From Ascaphus truei (lineage: Eukaryota > Chordata > Amphibia > Anura > Ascaphidae), in contig CM071568.1 in the NCBI GenBank assembly GCA_036426205.1, forward strand, positions 115,237,504 through 115,301,503: 64,000 nt of DNA, written 5' to 3'. Below the pieces are notes generated by a model, which was not told where the DNA came from, searched no databases, and saw only the letters and a program-made list of their open reading frames with translations. Both the position numbers and the translations under genes were made by a program. Positions 11,738 through 23,709 of this stretch are shown piece after piece. Numbering within the stretch: the first letter of the stretch is position 1; every line of letters starts with the position of its first letter.

Positions 11738-13418
11738 CGCTCGCACCACGCATACACAAACAGCTCCAGATTACACGATGATGTGATTTTCTTCATCAAA
11801 TTCACATTTTTCCCATAATACAAAAGTAGAACATTTTGACAAGTTTTGACAAAACCAAAACAAAACAAAAAAAACTTTTATAGCCAAAGCTATGGGTCAA
11901 GTGCACATCTCTAATAGCTTTAGGCTCAATTTGTTTGTGGTACAGTACTTATCCTATGTTTCCTTGTGAAGTTGAGTGGTTAGTTAGACATGTAAATATT
12001 GATATCAAGTGAGTTCCAGAATTGGGACCAGTAAGTAAAAAAAACCAATGTATACTGTATAAACAATGTGGCAGGAAATTAGAAGGAGCCGTAGGCAGAG
12101 CAAAAGAGGTGAATAATGGTTTAGTGGCAAATTATGCCCGAACTGTTGCTCTAAAATGCACTCTGGTTTTGGTTTCTGTTGTATAAGTAACACAAATATT
12201 ACTTGTATTTCGGTATACCCGCACAGCACAGTATGAAATTGCAATGGAGCATTGAATGTACCGCTATAAATTGAATTAGGAAAATATAAAAAATGTGAAA
12301 ATGACATATTGCAGTACAATGTTCCATACATTCCATGATACTGCTTTTCATAGAAAACATTTTTAATTCATTAGTGGAGCTTACTGCAGTGTCCAAAACT
12401 AGGGGATAAACCATGCTACATACTTATTTATTTGACCGTTAGCTCACTTTTGGTCCTACGCTGCCCAGATATTGCTGACATAGCAAAGGTATATGATATC
12501 TGTCCGCCTCTTATATTATTCTGTTAAAAAGGCATAAATAGTGAATGGAACATTATGTTATAATTGCTAAAGCCTCTTCTGTTATCTTCTGCTAAAAAAA
12601 GGCGTTGGTACATACAATGCTTCCAAAATTGGTTTTATGCCATTTTATGTGTACTTATAATAGGATGATTTGATATAAAGGTCAGTCTGCCAGAAGAATA
12701 AAGCAACATTCACAGACCACCACATGTATTTAGATTTTTTTTTTAGAACTGGGTAGTGAAGAGCATTTGATGTTGTAGGCTTTTACTTTGTTGTATTCCA
12801 AGCATATCTTTCTTCAATTAATTAGAAAAAGTAAATATGAAGCCTTCTCGTTTGTGAAGCTTGATTAATAGAAGTGCATCTTCCTCAGTGGAGCCTTTAT
12901 TTACATCCATTTATCAGGTACGTGCATGCACGTCATTTTTGGGAACTGAGCCAGTGGTGTAGTCGTGTATTTTGATACCATGACCACCTGTTCATGAATA
13001 TCACATTTAACGGCTATTAGTGGTCTGACTGTAAATGAACACATAAATTGGTAAGACTACGTCGTTTTTCCAGGTGGCAGTACAATAGAAACATTTTCTA
13101 TTTATTTTAACTTAACTTGGAATGCACACGTGTACCTAATGTTTACCACCTACTTCCTATCGTTAATTGTGTTTTCAACTTTTTGTTACATTATCTGCTG
13201 GCGTGCTTGAGGGGCCTACGTATTTAGGAGGCTGAGGGTCGTGGTGCAGAGAAGCACGTGTATACACGGATTAAAAAACATCGCTACTTGCTTTTGTGGA
13301 AAATGTAAAAACTTGTGCATTGAATGTCTTACATTTGAGGTACATTTGATTTTTGGCAGATGATTTTATGACCAAGAATAGGGACGAATGTGACACCCAC
13401 GTGCACAATGTTAATACA
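11738..13418. other. intronic sequence without recognisable features
   Basis: No coding region, RNA gene or transposon ends were recognised in this stretch of TSHZ1 intron 1. It is AT-rich with ordinary homopolymer runs. Confidence 0.6.
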
Positions 13419-13797
13419 GTATAACCCAGCGGTGCGCAAACTGTGGGGCGCGCCCCCCAGGAGGGGCAGGAGATTTGTCTGGGGGGGGAAGGGGGCTGGC
13501 TGTTGCAGAGGTCCCACGCTCATCCCCAAGGCATTTAAATTAAATGCCGGGGGACCGCGCTTGGCCTCTGCAACCTCTACTCGCCGAGGTTCAGCCGGCT
13601 TCAGGACGCATGGCCGCGGGGTCATGTGACATCACAGTTGCCACGGTAACGTGACGTCAAATGACGCTGCGGGTCACGTGACATCACGCGACCCGCTGTG
13701 TCATTTGACACCTCTCGAGGGAAGGAGGGGGGGGGGGGCGACAGGGGGGGGGGGGGGGGGGGGCAGCATAGAAAGTTTTCACGCCCCTGGTATAACC
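13419..13797. mobile_element. hAT-type miniature element with 8-bp target duplication
   Basis: A perfect 8-bp direct repeat, GTATAACC, flanks the element (13419-13426 and 13790-13797). Inside it the ends form imperfect terminal inverted repeats, CAGCGGTGCGCAAACT on the left against CAGGGGCGTGAAAACT on the right. An 8-bp target duplication with CAG-type ends is the hallmark of hAT transposons. The 363-bp element (13427-13789) has no coding capacity. It is very GC-rich against an AT-rich intron and holds G runs near its right end (about 13726-13763). Confidence 0.92.
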
Positions 13798-13974
13798 CAT
13801 TGTAATTTGTGTGTCAGGTGACTCATTACTAATTTCTTCTAACAATCTCTTTTTCTTCTCTATCAATTTCTACATTGGGTACATGGGCACACAAAATATA
13901 AAATTACCTCAATATATTGTCACTTTGAGACACGTGATCAAAATGCCTTACCTTTGTTATTTTAGTGTAAAAGG

Positions 13975-14115
13975 GCAATAGATTGTAAGCTCTTTGGGCC
14001 AGTGACTCCCTAATGTTTAACATTGTTTGAAGCGCTTATTCCCATTCTATCTCTATTACTGCTGAGAAGCGCTATATACGTGGATGGTGCTATACAAAAT
14101 AGAGACATACATACT
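13975..14115 (+). repeat. SINE tail-like dispersed repeat
   Basis: The sequence contains ATTGTAAGCTCTTTGGGCC followed by an AGCGCTATATA-type end, which I recognise as the tail of a widespread amphibian tRNA-derived SINE. The tRNA-like head is absent here, but a head that could belong to the same family lies at 31345-31480. Family identity is from memory and was not confirmed by search. Confidence 0.5.
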
Positions 14116-15090
14116 GTACATACAGTACCTAAATGTCCCTTAATAAAGTCTCTTCAATATGTTCCCAAAACCAGAAAACTATTCATAAATAAAACCCAGT
14201 CATTCACTGTATTTGAGTGCCTGTATTGTCCTAATGAGATATGTGTTAATCACTTCAGTGCGCGAACCACGTTACAATTTCCTTTATTTTTTATTTTTTG
14301 GCATAACATTCTGCGATGCACATTTGAAGACATTTGCACATCTCCTCTAGTCATGATGCATACTGCATTTCTTTCATACCAATGATTCAATATATCAACA
14401 GTTTGTCAGCGATTTTGTTTTTCTACTTATATTAATGACCCTGCACAGTAAACTCCGAAAATGTCGTTTCGGGTTAGCACAAAATGTCCTAACCTGTTCC
14501 TCTGCAACAAAAACAAAACAGTTTTCACCTAATACAATAAAAAAATTATATCAGAAACATTTTTTGGTAAAATGCAGCCAAGACATTAGCATAACCAGTC
14601 ATTGAGCTCACGTTTTAGTTCAATTATTTCTATCTTTACTACCAAAGATGTCAGGTGTATATTAAATTGTAATATATATCTGGCATAATCGATAATGAAA
14701 GCCTTGAATTGTTAACCCCTTAGTAACCATAGATGATGCCTTCATGTCTGTTATGAAATTTAAAGGGTTAAAAATCCTAGTACCCGAGCTCATCGTAACT
14801 ATTGCAATTGAGTCTAGTAAAGAATAACCATGCAATCTCTTACTAAGCACTGAGGCATATAAGGGGGGTTAGGTGGGAAAGGATACCTCTTGTATGTCTT
14901 AGCTGTAGACAAGGTAATAACTTTAGTTGCCTTTTTACCCTTTATTGAATATGGCAAAGGGGGTTTTGGCCTAATATTGCATTTTTGAAAGAAAAAAACA
15001 TTGGAAGCTGTCTCTTCGGAGTATATTGAATAGAGCCCTATGAGTGTTATTAATGAATTAAAGAACGATGGTCTCATATTTTTCTGACTC
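14116..15090. other. 3' end of TSHZ1 intron 1
   Basis: AT-rich sequence leads to the splice acceptor. No transposon or coding region was recognised. Confidence 0.65.
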
Positions 15091-15112
15091 TCTTTTCTCT
15101 TATGTGTTTCAG
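15091..15112 (+). other. splice acceptor of TSHZ1 exon 2
   Basis: A pyrimidine-rich tract ends in TTTCAG, with the AG at 15111-15112. Coding similarity to TSHZ1 begins immediately after it: the first two exon bases complete an Ala-type codon, followed by Tyr-Val-Pro-Glu-Glu. The intron therefore interrupts after the first base of a codon. Confidence 0.95.
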
Positions 15113-18100
15113 CATACGTTCCTGAAGAGGAATTAAAGGCTGCCGAAGTAGATGAAGACAATGTGGAAGATGACGGTCTTTCTCTGGATGTTCAGGACAG
15201 TGAATATTTATACGGCGAGGAACCAGAAATCAAAGACACTCAGAGCTACCAGAATTCTCCGGTCAGCAGCGTAACTAACCAGGATGCAGGCTATGGATCA
15301 CCGTTTAGTGAGACAAGTGATCATCTAGCTGATTTCAAAAGTACGTCCTCTAAAGATGGCCAAGAGAGGGAGGATGGCCAGAGCACTGACAACATGTCTT
15401 ACCCTCAGGACAGTTTGGCACAAATTAAAGCGGTGTACGCAAATTTGCTTTCCGAATCCTGCTGGTCTACCCTAGCTTTAGATTTGAAAAAATCTAGTCC
15501 AACCACAAGCACCAATAAATGCAGCCAAAACGAGAACACTGATGCAAAAACCAACTCCGTCACATCTACTACCATCACAAGTAGCTGTAGTACCAATACA
15601 AGTACTAGTATTAGTGTCACTACAAGTCACAGTACCAGTAGTAATAATGGGACAGGATATGACTGGCATCAGGCTGCTTTAGCAAAAACATTGCAGCAAA
15701 CATCATATGGACTTCTCCCAGAGCCTAGCCTATTCAGCACCGTGCAGCTTTACCGGCAAAACAATAAACTGTATGGGTCCGTCTTTACTGGTGCCAGTAA
15801 GTTTCGATGCAAAGACTGCAGTGCAGCGTATGATACTTTGGTGCAGCTAACTGTGCACATGAATGAAACTGGACATTATCGTGACGACAATAGGGAAAGA
15901 GAGTCTGAAAGAACAAGGCGCTGGTCTAAGCCCAGAAAAAGATCACTTATGGAAATGGAAGGTAAAGAGGATGCACAGAAAGTGTTAAAGTGTATGTATT
16001 GTGGACATTCATTTGAATCTTTGCAGGATCTGAGCGTCCACATGATAAAAACGAAGCATTACCAAAAAGTGCCTCTAAAAGAGCCAGTGCCAGCCATCAC
16101 AAAGCTGGTCCCTTCTACAAAAAAACGAGCACTTCAGGACATAGCTTCACCGGATTCACCTGAGCAAGCAGGGATCTCTCCAGGGGCCTCAGCAAGTGAT
16201 ATCACAAAGGATCCAAAAGCAGGAAACCCTTATGTGACTCCTAACAATCGATATGGCTATCAAAATGGTGCTAGCTATACATGGCAATTTGAGGCGCGAA
16301 AGGCTCAAATTTTAAAGTGCATGGAGTGTGGAAGTTCTCATGACACATTGCAACAACTTACTGCTCACATGATGGTCACTGGTCATTTTTTAAAAGTGAC
16401 AAACTCTGCTTCCAAAAAAGGAAAACAGCTAGTTTTGGATGCAATAGTGGAAGAAAAGATTCAGTCCATACCTTTGCCCCCAACTACTCATGCAAGGCTG
16501 TCAACATCCTATATAAAGAAGCAACCAGATTCACCGACGGGATCCATACATTCTGAGGACAAAAGAGATCCTGTAAAGGAGAAAGTAAACCACCCTGAGC
16601 CAGAAAAGAAGATCAAAGAAGAAAGTGAGGACTCCTCAGAAAAAATGGACCCTGCAACTTTGTATCAGTACCTCAGAGAAGAGGATTTAGATGACAGTCC
16701 TAAAGGTGGGCTGGATATTTTAAAATCACTGGAAAACACAGTGTCCTCTGCAATCAGCAAGGCTCAGAACGGAGCACCATCATGGGGTGGATATCCTAGC
16801 ATCCATGCTGCTTATCAATTGCCAGGATCTATAAAAACATTGCACCCAGCAGTGCAGAGTGTTCAGATGCAGCCATCTTATGCCAGCAGTGTAAAGCCAC
16901 TGTCATCTGATCATAATGCACTGATCCATTCTCCTGGAAACCTAACACCTCCACCTCATAAAAGCAATGTCTCAGCAATGGAAGAGCTAGTAGAAAAGGT
17001 GACAGGTAAAATCAATATAAAAAAAGAAGAAAAACCTTTAGAGAAAGAGAAGGCAACTCCCATTAAGCCATTATCTCCAGCGGCAAAAGAAAATAAAGAC
17101 ATCATTAAATCAGAGGATGTAAACAGCAAAACTCTAAAGAAAAATGGTGAAGTAGAAATTCAGAAAACAAAGAAGGAAGCCCAGATGGAACCCCATGCAC
17201 AGAATGGAACAGAACCTCTAAAAACAAAAGTTACCAATGGCTGTAACAATTTAGGGATCATCACGGATCATTCATCTGAGCCGCCATTTATTAATCCATT
17301 AAGTGCATTACAGTCTATAATGAATACTCATTTAGGTAAAGTGTCGAAACCAATAAGCCCTTCTTTGGATCCTTTGGCTATGTTGTACAAAATTAGTAAT
17401 AGCATGTTAGACAAACCTATTTACCCCACAACACCAGTCAAGCAAGTAGATTCTATTGACCGGTACTATTATGAAAATAGTGACCAGCCTATTGATTTAA
17501 CAAAATCCAAAAACAAGCCTCTTGTTACAAGCATGACAGACTCTGTCTCGTCGCCTCTAAGGGAAAGTGCACTGATGGATATTTCTGACATGGTGAAGAA
17601 CCTCACAGGACGCTTAACCCCCAAGTCCTCAACACCATCCACTGTATCAGAAAAGTCTGATGCGGATGGCAGCAGCTTTGAAGAAGCTTTGGATGAACTA
17701 TCACCTGTACACAAGAGAAAAGGCCGGCAGTCCAACTGGAACCCTCAACATCTCCTTATACTTCAGGCACAGTTTGCTTCCAGCTTAAGGGAGACAGCTG
17801 AAGGCAAATACATTATGTCAGACTTGGGTCCACAAGAACGGGTACACATCTCTAAATTTACTGGTCTTTCAATGACTACGATTAGCCACTGGCTGGCCAA
17901 TGTGAAATATCAGTTAAGGAGGACAGGGGGGACTAAGTTTTTAAAGAATTTGGATACAGGACATCCTGTTTTTTTTTGTAATGATTGTGCCTCTCAATTC
18001 CGGACTGCTTCAGCATATATAAGTCATTTAGAGACACATCTAGGCTTTAGTTTAAAGGACCTTTCAAAGCTTTCACTTAATCAGATTCAAGAACAGCAGA

Positions 18101-18297
18101 ATGTTTCAAAAGTCATCACCAATAAGACTTTAAGCTCAATTGGACTTACTGAGGAGGACTCAGGCTCCACATTCCAGTGTAAGCTCTGCAACCGAACTTT
18201 TGCAAGCAAACACGCAGTTAAACTGCACCTTAGTAAAACACACGGAAAGTCTCCAGAGGACCATGTGATATATGTAACTGAATTAGCAAAACAGTAA
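15113..18297 (+). CDS. TSHZ1: teashirt zinc finger homeobox 1, large terminal coding exon
   Basis: TSHZ1 is a nuclear transcriptional regulator, mainly a repressor, used in vertebrate patterning. This exon carries about 1,060 codons up to the TAA at 18295-18297. The dozen or so N-terminal residues lie in exon 1, outside the window, giving a size close to the mammalian protein. The reading frame is open from the splice acceptor, so the true start is not in this exon. Three teashirt-type fingers (C-x2-C-x12-H-x5-H) lie at 15808-15876, 15991-16059 and 16318-16386. A divergent homeodomain follows at about 17713-17935, then two C2H2 fingers at 17977-18039 and 18178-18243. A PIDLT motif at 17488-17502 fits the CtBP co-repressor site of this family. 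A Ser/Thr-rich run lies near 15540-15650. Linker sequence such as SDQPIDLTKSKNKP and EPSLFSTVQLYRQNNK favours TSHZ1 over TSHZ2 and TSHZ3. The gene looks intact. Confidence 0.97.
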
Positions 18298-19460
18298 CGT
18301 CCAGTTATGCAGCCAGGTATGCAACTGACCACAAGAACATTGCACTAAAATTATTCATAATACTGCACTAGGCCCGACCTGAGCCTCTGAAATCAGTCAT
18401 ATTTTCTGTTGCTGAACTGCCTATCTGGAATTTTCTTCTTTTTTTTTTTTTCTTACACATATTTTATAGTTATATTTATATGCTCTTTGTCTGATCTGTG
18501 CATGTTTTTTTTTTTTTTGTGAGTCAATGTCTGACCTTTAATTTTCAACATCTGTTCTTGATGTTAAGCTATCTTTTGTAGAATGTAGTGGGAGACACTA
18601 TTGAGAGACATTAATTTAGCCACAAAGAAACACAAAGAACAATGACAAAAAAAAAGAACATCCTAAAATTACAATGTTGCCATGACAATAAAGGTCAGAG
18701 AATCTTGTGGTGTCAAGTTAACCCTTTGAGGACTGCCGTAGCATTTCTGTGCCTTTTCACACAAGGCAAAAAGGTATTTAATTCAAGTCAAGTCTGTATG
18801 CAACACAGAACATTTAAAAACGACGTATATATTAGCAAGCTTTTTTATTCAGAACTAAAATGCGAAAGTCTGCATGCAGCTCTGGAATGAAGAAGGAAAG
18901 CTATCTAGTACTCCTAGGGTTAGGATGCCACACATGTAAAAATATTATAAAATGCAAAAGAAAACCCCCCCAGCAAACAAAGGTAACATCATGTCCTAAA
19001 CGTCTAATACTAAAACTGCTCGTTCGGGCACAAAAAACGTATGCAAACCTGTTATTCAAATGTGTACAAAATCTCTTTTTCTGTGAAGTAAATACTACAG
19101 TTTGTAGGCAGGAAGCTATGGTACAAGCTTCTCTTCCTACAGTGTGCTGCATTTATAACCCCTTTGCTACCAGCAGGTTAACTATATGTATTCATTGCAG
19201 GCCCTTGTGGCAGCAGTGGGGATAGAATAACAAGACGTTCTGGGCAGATATTGGATTATGCCCTTGTAAATAATAGACATTAACTTAAGAGTACATGTTA
19301 CATATCTTACCATTTGAAACAGTTCCGCTTCCTTTATACCTTCCGGCTGTATGCTTTCACTTTGAGATTTTTATATTGTCATTTTATATTCAATTCCTGT
19401 GTATATAAAATGTAAAACCACGATTTTTTTTTAAAAATAAACTTAAGTTCCTGCAGATTG
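18298..19460 (+). other. TSHZ1: TSHZ1 3' untranslated region
   Basis: AT-rich sequence with long T runs follows the stop codon. Its end is inferred from candidate poly(A) signals at 19436-19441, near 19540 and at 19654-19659. No repeat was recognised in it. The exact cleavage site cannot be chosen from sequence alone. Confidence 0.65.
19436..19441 (+). terminator. TSHZ1: candidate TSHZ1 polyadenylation signal
   Basis: A canonical AATAAA lies about 1.14 kb past the stop codon. Further AATAAA motifs near 19540 and at 19654-19659 are alternatives. Confidence 0.5.
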
Positions 19461-20807
19461 ACTTAAAACAGAGAAATTTTACTGGCGCCTGCATCTTTTC
19501 AGATGCACGTACAAAAGAAACTATCTGACAAAAAAATTAAATAAATACAAATAAAGCAATGCACTATGAATGATACATTTTGATGTTCTATCATTAATAT
19601 TGTACAGTACATTTCGGTTCACACAATTAAATCCACTGTTTTCTCAAGTGTGAAATAAACCCACATGCAGTCCTTGATTTACATATATTGTCATGTCGTC
19701 ATTATTGTGCCTTTGAGGTATTATTCCAGCAATAAGAGGTATTGCTTATGCAATCAACCAAGATAATTCTATTCAAAATCATCTATTCATGATCTGTATC
19801 CTGACATATTTCATTCAGGCTATATCCATTAACATGTTACAAACAAGTCACAATAGTTTCAAACAACGGCATGTACAGAATTATTGCTGCCTTAACAATT
19901 AATGACGGGCATTCTATGTCTATCTCAGCTGGAAGGGGGGATGCGCCTCAATGCATGGCACACAGTTTTGTGTAATCGTGTTTTAAAACAGTATTATTAT
20001 TATTATTTTTTCCCATTAAGTTAACGATTAAACTGTTTTTTTTTTAATATATTAAATGGTCATGCTGAAATATCATCTATACTGAATGTAACATTTGTAC
20101 TGCAGTGAGTTAAAATCAGCAGGTACATGTTTCGTACTATTTTTCAGAAACGCTTTGCAGACTAATTTTGGCTGTGAATGATTTCGCCTTTTCATGTGTG
20201 ATAAAACTGATATAATTCCAAGTGTCAGCTGGAAATCCTTGCCTCTCATATCAAAAGTTTGGTTCATCACATTTTAATTAGCCTATTGGTAATCCTGTCC
20301 CACTCATTTCATTTTAAAATATCAGTAAAGTGCTAAATTCAAGCTTCTCTGCTATGATTATTATTATTTTTTTTATTATGTTAAAAAGGCATTTACATTT
20401 TAGGTTTCAAGATCCTACATCTAAACAAAAAATAAATATCATGACATATTCATTACATATGGTTTAGTCAGAGGACTAGTTAGGGACCCATGCCTACAGC
20501 AGGGGGAAAATACAGCTGCACAGTTACAGTTATCAAACCCTGCTCACAAATTTAGACAAAGAGTAAGAATAGTATATGACATCATGGTCCAGATGTAGTT
20601 GAAAGGTGCTATTCCCAAAGACGCCTTTCAGTGCCGGAAAAGACACCTTACTGCCCATTGAAGTGAATGGCCTATAAGGCGTCTTATGGAAAACCATTTC
20701 TTCGGAAATATGGCCCACATCTCCCATCCTTTAGTTAAGAAGGTAAGTGAGAAGTCTTCCTTCACCCAACACCTCATAAAACCAAGATCTCTATGTGTGT
20801 GTATATA
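19461..20807. other. intergenic sequence downstream of TSHZ1
   Basis: No gene was recognised. The segment holds AT-rich sequence and, near 20600-20700, a TGCCCATTGAAGTGAATGG-type block seen in amphibian dispersed repeats. Confidence 0.55.
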
Positions 20808-20809
20808 TA

Positions 20810-21143
20810 CAGGCATACCCCGGTTTAAGGACACTCACTTTAAGTACACTCGTGAGTAAGGACATAACGCCCAATATGCAAACGGCAGCTCACGCATGCG
20901 CCTGCGAGCACGTCCTGAACAGCAATACCGGCTCCCTACCTGTACCGAAGCTGTGCGCAAGCGGGGAGACTTTAGAGCCTGTTACAAATGCATTATTTAC
21001 ATCAGTTATGCACGTATATGATGATTGCAGTATAGTACATGCATCAATAAGCGGGAAAAAAGGTAGTGCTTCACTTTAAGTACATTTTTTGCTTTACATA
21101 CATGCTCCGGTCCCATTGCGTACGCTAATGCGGGGTATGCCTG
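20810..21143. mobile_element. Tigger/pogo-like miniature element, copy 1
   Basis: This 334-bp element is bounded by TA on both sides (20808-20809 and 21144-21145). Its terminal inverted repeats begin CAGGCATACCCCG on the left and end CGGGGTATGCCTG on the right. The ends resemble those of the Tigger branch of Tc1/mariner (CAGGCATACC). It has no coding capacity. A second copy at 30872-31203 is highly similar throughout. Confidence 0.93.
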
Positions 21144-21590
21144 TACATACATTCATATACACACACATACATACAGTGAAATCAGAAAATGTGTTGAAGC
21201 AATGTGGAGAAGAAAGAAGAAAAACCTGGTAGATCATTGGGGAGGTCTTCATCTAGCAGTGAATCGACAAAAGCTGAAGATGATACAGTATGTACTGTAC
21301 ATGAGTGTATTGCTGATCTCATATGGTACAATCTGGGAACATATGATTGCTTACTCCCTGTATGTAAGCTGAAAGAACAAGCTTATAATGTCTGCAGTCT
21401 GGTTATCTTAGCCTGCCCACAGCCAATCTGCCACTTATGGGCTTTTATTAATGTAGATTGTTTTGATTGCTCCACACATCTATCATTGCTATGTAGGCTA
21501 TTGTTATAGTTGATTTAGAAATTTTTACAAGCATTCCCGCCCTTGAATTTCTTAGTGTGTATGTGTGTGCACATGTATGTATTTATGTAT

Positions 21591-21670
<80 letters not shown>
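21591..21670. repeat. (AC)n(AT)n microsatellite
   Basis: A run of AC repeats passes into a long AT run. A further TA-rich run lies at 21942-21976. Confidence 0.95.
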
Positions 21671-21678
<8 letters not shown>

Positions 21679-21945
21679 TAAACACTAAGAATATACATAT
21701 TGTCCAAGCATAGCGCCACTCACGTAATTTCCAATAAACTTGCTTGAGTGCATTGAATTAATTTGGTGGCAACAAAGTTTGCACATGCACTTGCAGGACA
21801 CTAAAATAATGCAATATAGTTTTATTAATATATCATCACCGTTCTGGTCCTTCTACATCTCGAGAAAGGTTCTAGGAAGGATTGAAATGATGATTTATCA
21901 ATAATACCATTTACAATATTTTAGTGTACTGTGACTGCTGATATA

Positions 21946-21976
<31 letters not shown>

Positions 21977-22001
21977 GTATTATATATATCTATATATAGA
22001 G

Positions 22002-22174
22002 GCAATTTGTTATCTGCGCATCCACTTTTTACACCCACACACACCCACACATACATATACGTACACCGTATTTCCGCGATTGTAAGAATCGAGGGCCAAA
22101 AAAATAAAGTGTGTGTGTGTATATGTGTGTGTCTGTGTGTGTGTGAAAAAGTGGATGTGCGGATAACAAATTGC
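22002..22174. repeat. foldback element with 33-bp arms
   Basis: The left arm starts GCAATTTGTTATCTGCGCAT (22002-22034). The right arm (22141-22174) is its near-perfect reverse complement. Between the arms are AC and GT repeats and an ACCGTATTTCCGCGATTGTA block resembling the end of another DNA transposon. There is no coding capacity. It is probably a non-autonomous DNA element, but its superfamily is unknown. Confidence 0.8.
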
Positions 22175-22559
22175 TTATATGTATGGTGATAGTGTCTAAA
22201 TATGCTGCCACAATGTTTTAGGTACTACACAAAAAACAACAATAAGATACAATTTGAAAATAAACATAAGGCACAATATAGAAACTCAAAATTAACTTGA
22301 AGTGTCTCAATGAGGAGTAATAGTAACACTGGATCAGTGTGCCACACTATATGAAAGTCCTGATGGAAATAGTCCTAAAAATGATAGAGAAAGGCCAATA
22401 AGGAACAGCTTTTATTGGCAACAGCACAGGATACACAGCATTCTGTGGGTTCCAGCCTTGTGACGGTTCCTGGGCACAACCCCCAGGCATGGGCCCAAAG
22501 GTCGGTCCTTGCTCTTCCCCTACTCCCTGATGGAGCAGAAGGTATAGTCCTCACTCCCA

Positions 22560-23300
22560 CTATATAGGATAGAAGGTGACAGCGCCCTGTGCACCTTTTC
22601 TGTGGGACCAGTCTCTTTCAGGGGAGAGACACGCTGGCTAAATGTAGGAAGTGCAGCTCCTTAAGTACCATGGGGGAGGGTCCAAGATCTGAGCCCAGAA
22701 TTGGGCACAGCACAGGTCTTGTTCCCCCCACACCGCTCCCCCCCCCCTGTCCAGGGAGCTGCTCACTGCTGGGGAAAACCTGGATTGGGCCTAACACTGC
22801 CTGCACTGTACCAGGACTTACATGTTAGGCAGGGTAGTAGCCAAAACCAGACATGGCTACATGAACATCAGGGGTTAATACCCCATTGGTATAAAAGGAG
22901 TCTCAAGGTCTGTAAAATGGATCCTGATGAAGCACGTGTGAAACGCATTGAGAACTAGCACACACATCATTGCGATGTGACGTGTGGAGTCTGTTGGTGT
23001 TTGTCTGCGGTTTGAAGGATTAGCGGTAGTACTCCGGGGATCTTAATGTCTACGATCCTCGCTGTAATTCCATCACGGAAGGATGTTCCGAAGGTGAAGA
23101 ATAATTCTCTGCATTTCTGCTCCCACTGGAGCACCAAGAGCATAATTGGGAGCCGAAATGTCAAGAATAATTCTTAACCTTTTGAAATTTGGAGTGCCTG
23201 TCCTGTTTTTTCTATCTGATGTTCTGCTGAACCCGGATCCTCTGCACCCTATCAACCTTTAAACGTCTTAATAAGAGTGCCTTGTCTCTGGATGTTAAAT
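22560..23300 (+). repeat. dispersed repeat with hammerhead-like core
   Basis: The segment carries a CTGATGA plus GAAACGCATTG core at 22924-22950 and ends near a short ATA repeat. The downstream AATAAGAGTGCC stretch recalls the terminal part of amphibian hammerhead-bearing retroelements. Ends were not resolved. It may be a Penelope-like terminal repeat or a small non-autonomous relative. Confidence 0.4.
22914..22956 (+). ncRNA. degenerate hammerhead-like ribozyme core
   Basis: CTGATGA (22924-22930) and GAAA (22940-22943) are present at hammerhead spacing. They are followed by CGCATT, where the third stem would be one or two pairs around a GC loop. Helix II is only two or three weak pairs and helix I is poor (two clear pairs). 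The pattern looks like CpG decay of a family consensus. Self-cleavage is unlikely. Confidence 0.35.
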
Positions 23301-23709
23301 ATATATAGATAGATATATACACACAGTGCTTGACAAATTACCCAAAAAACTACTCACCCCCACTTTAAAAAAATGAATAAATTCCTAATAAGAACTAATA
23401 ACATCATTCGTTTTTGACATAACAGTTTATTTATTGTATTACATTTATACTTTACTAATGTGTGGGTGGGTGACTGTATTCATTGGAAAGAGGCCTGTAA
23501 GAGATATGTGCAGAGGTACATTTAATGGAGACCGATTAGGGTAAAATTATATCTTGGCTTTAATGCGCCTGTTACTTCAACAAGGAAAAACATACAAAAA
23601 CAAACAAAATAAAGGCCTACTCCACTTTGGAGAATAACTAAACTTTACTCCAGCCCTTTCTATCTGGGTGGGTAGCTAAGCTGGTTACCACCCTAAACAT
23701 ATATATATA

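Noticed and set aside
15405..15669. Minus-strand open frames opposite TSHZ1
   Set aside because: They mirror the Ser/Thr-rich coding repeat of TSHZ1 and have no independent support.
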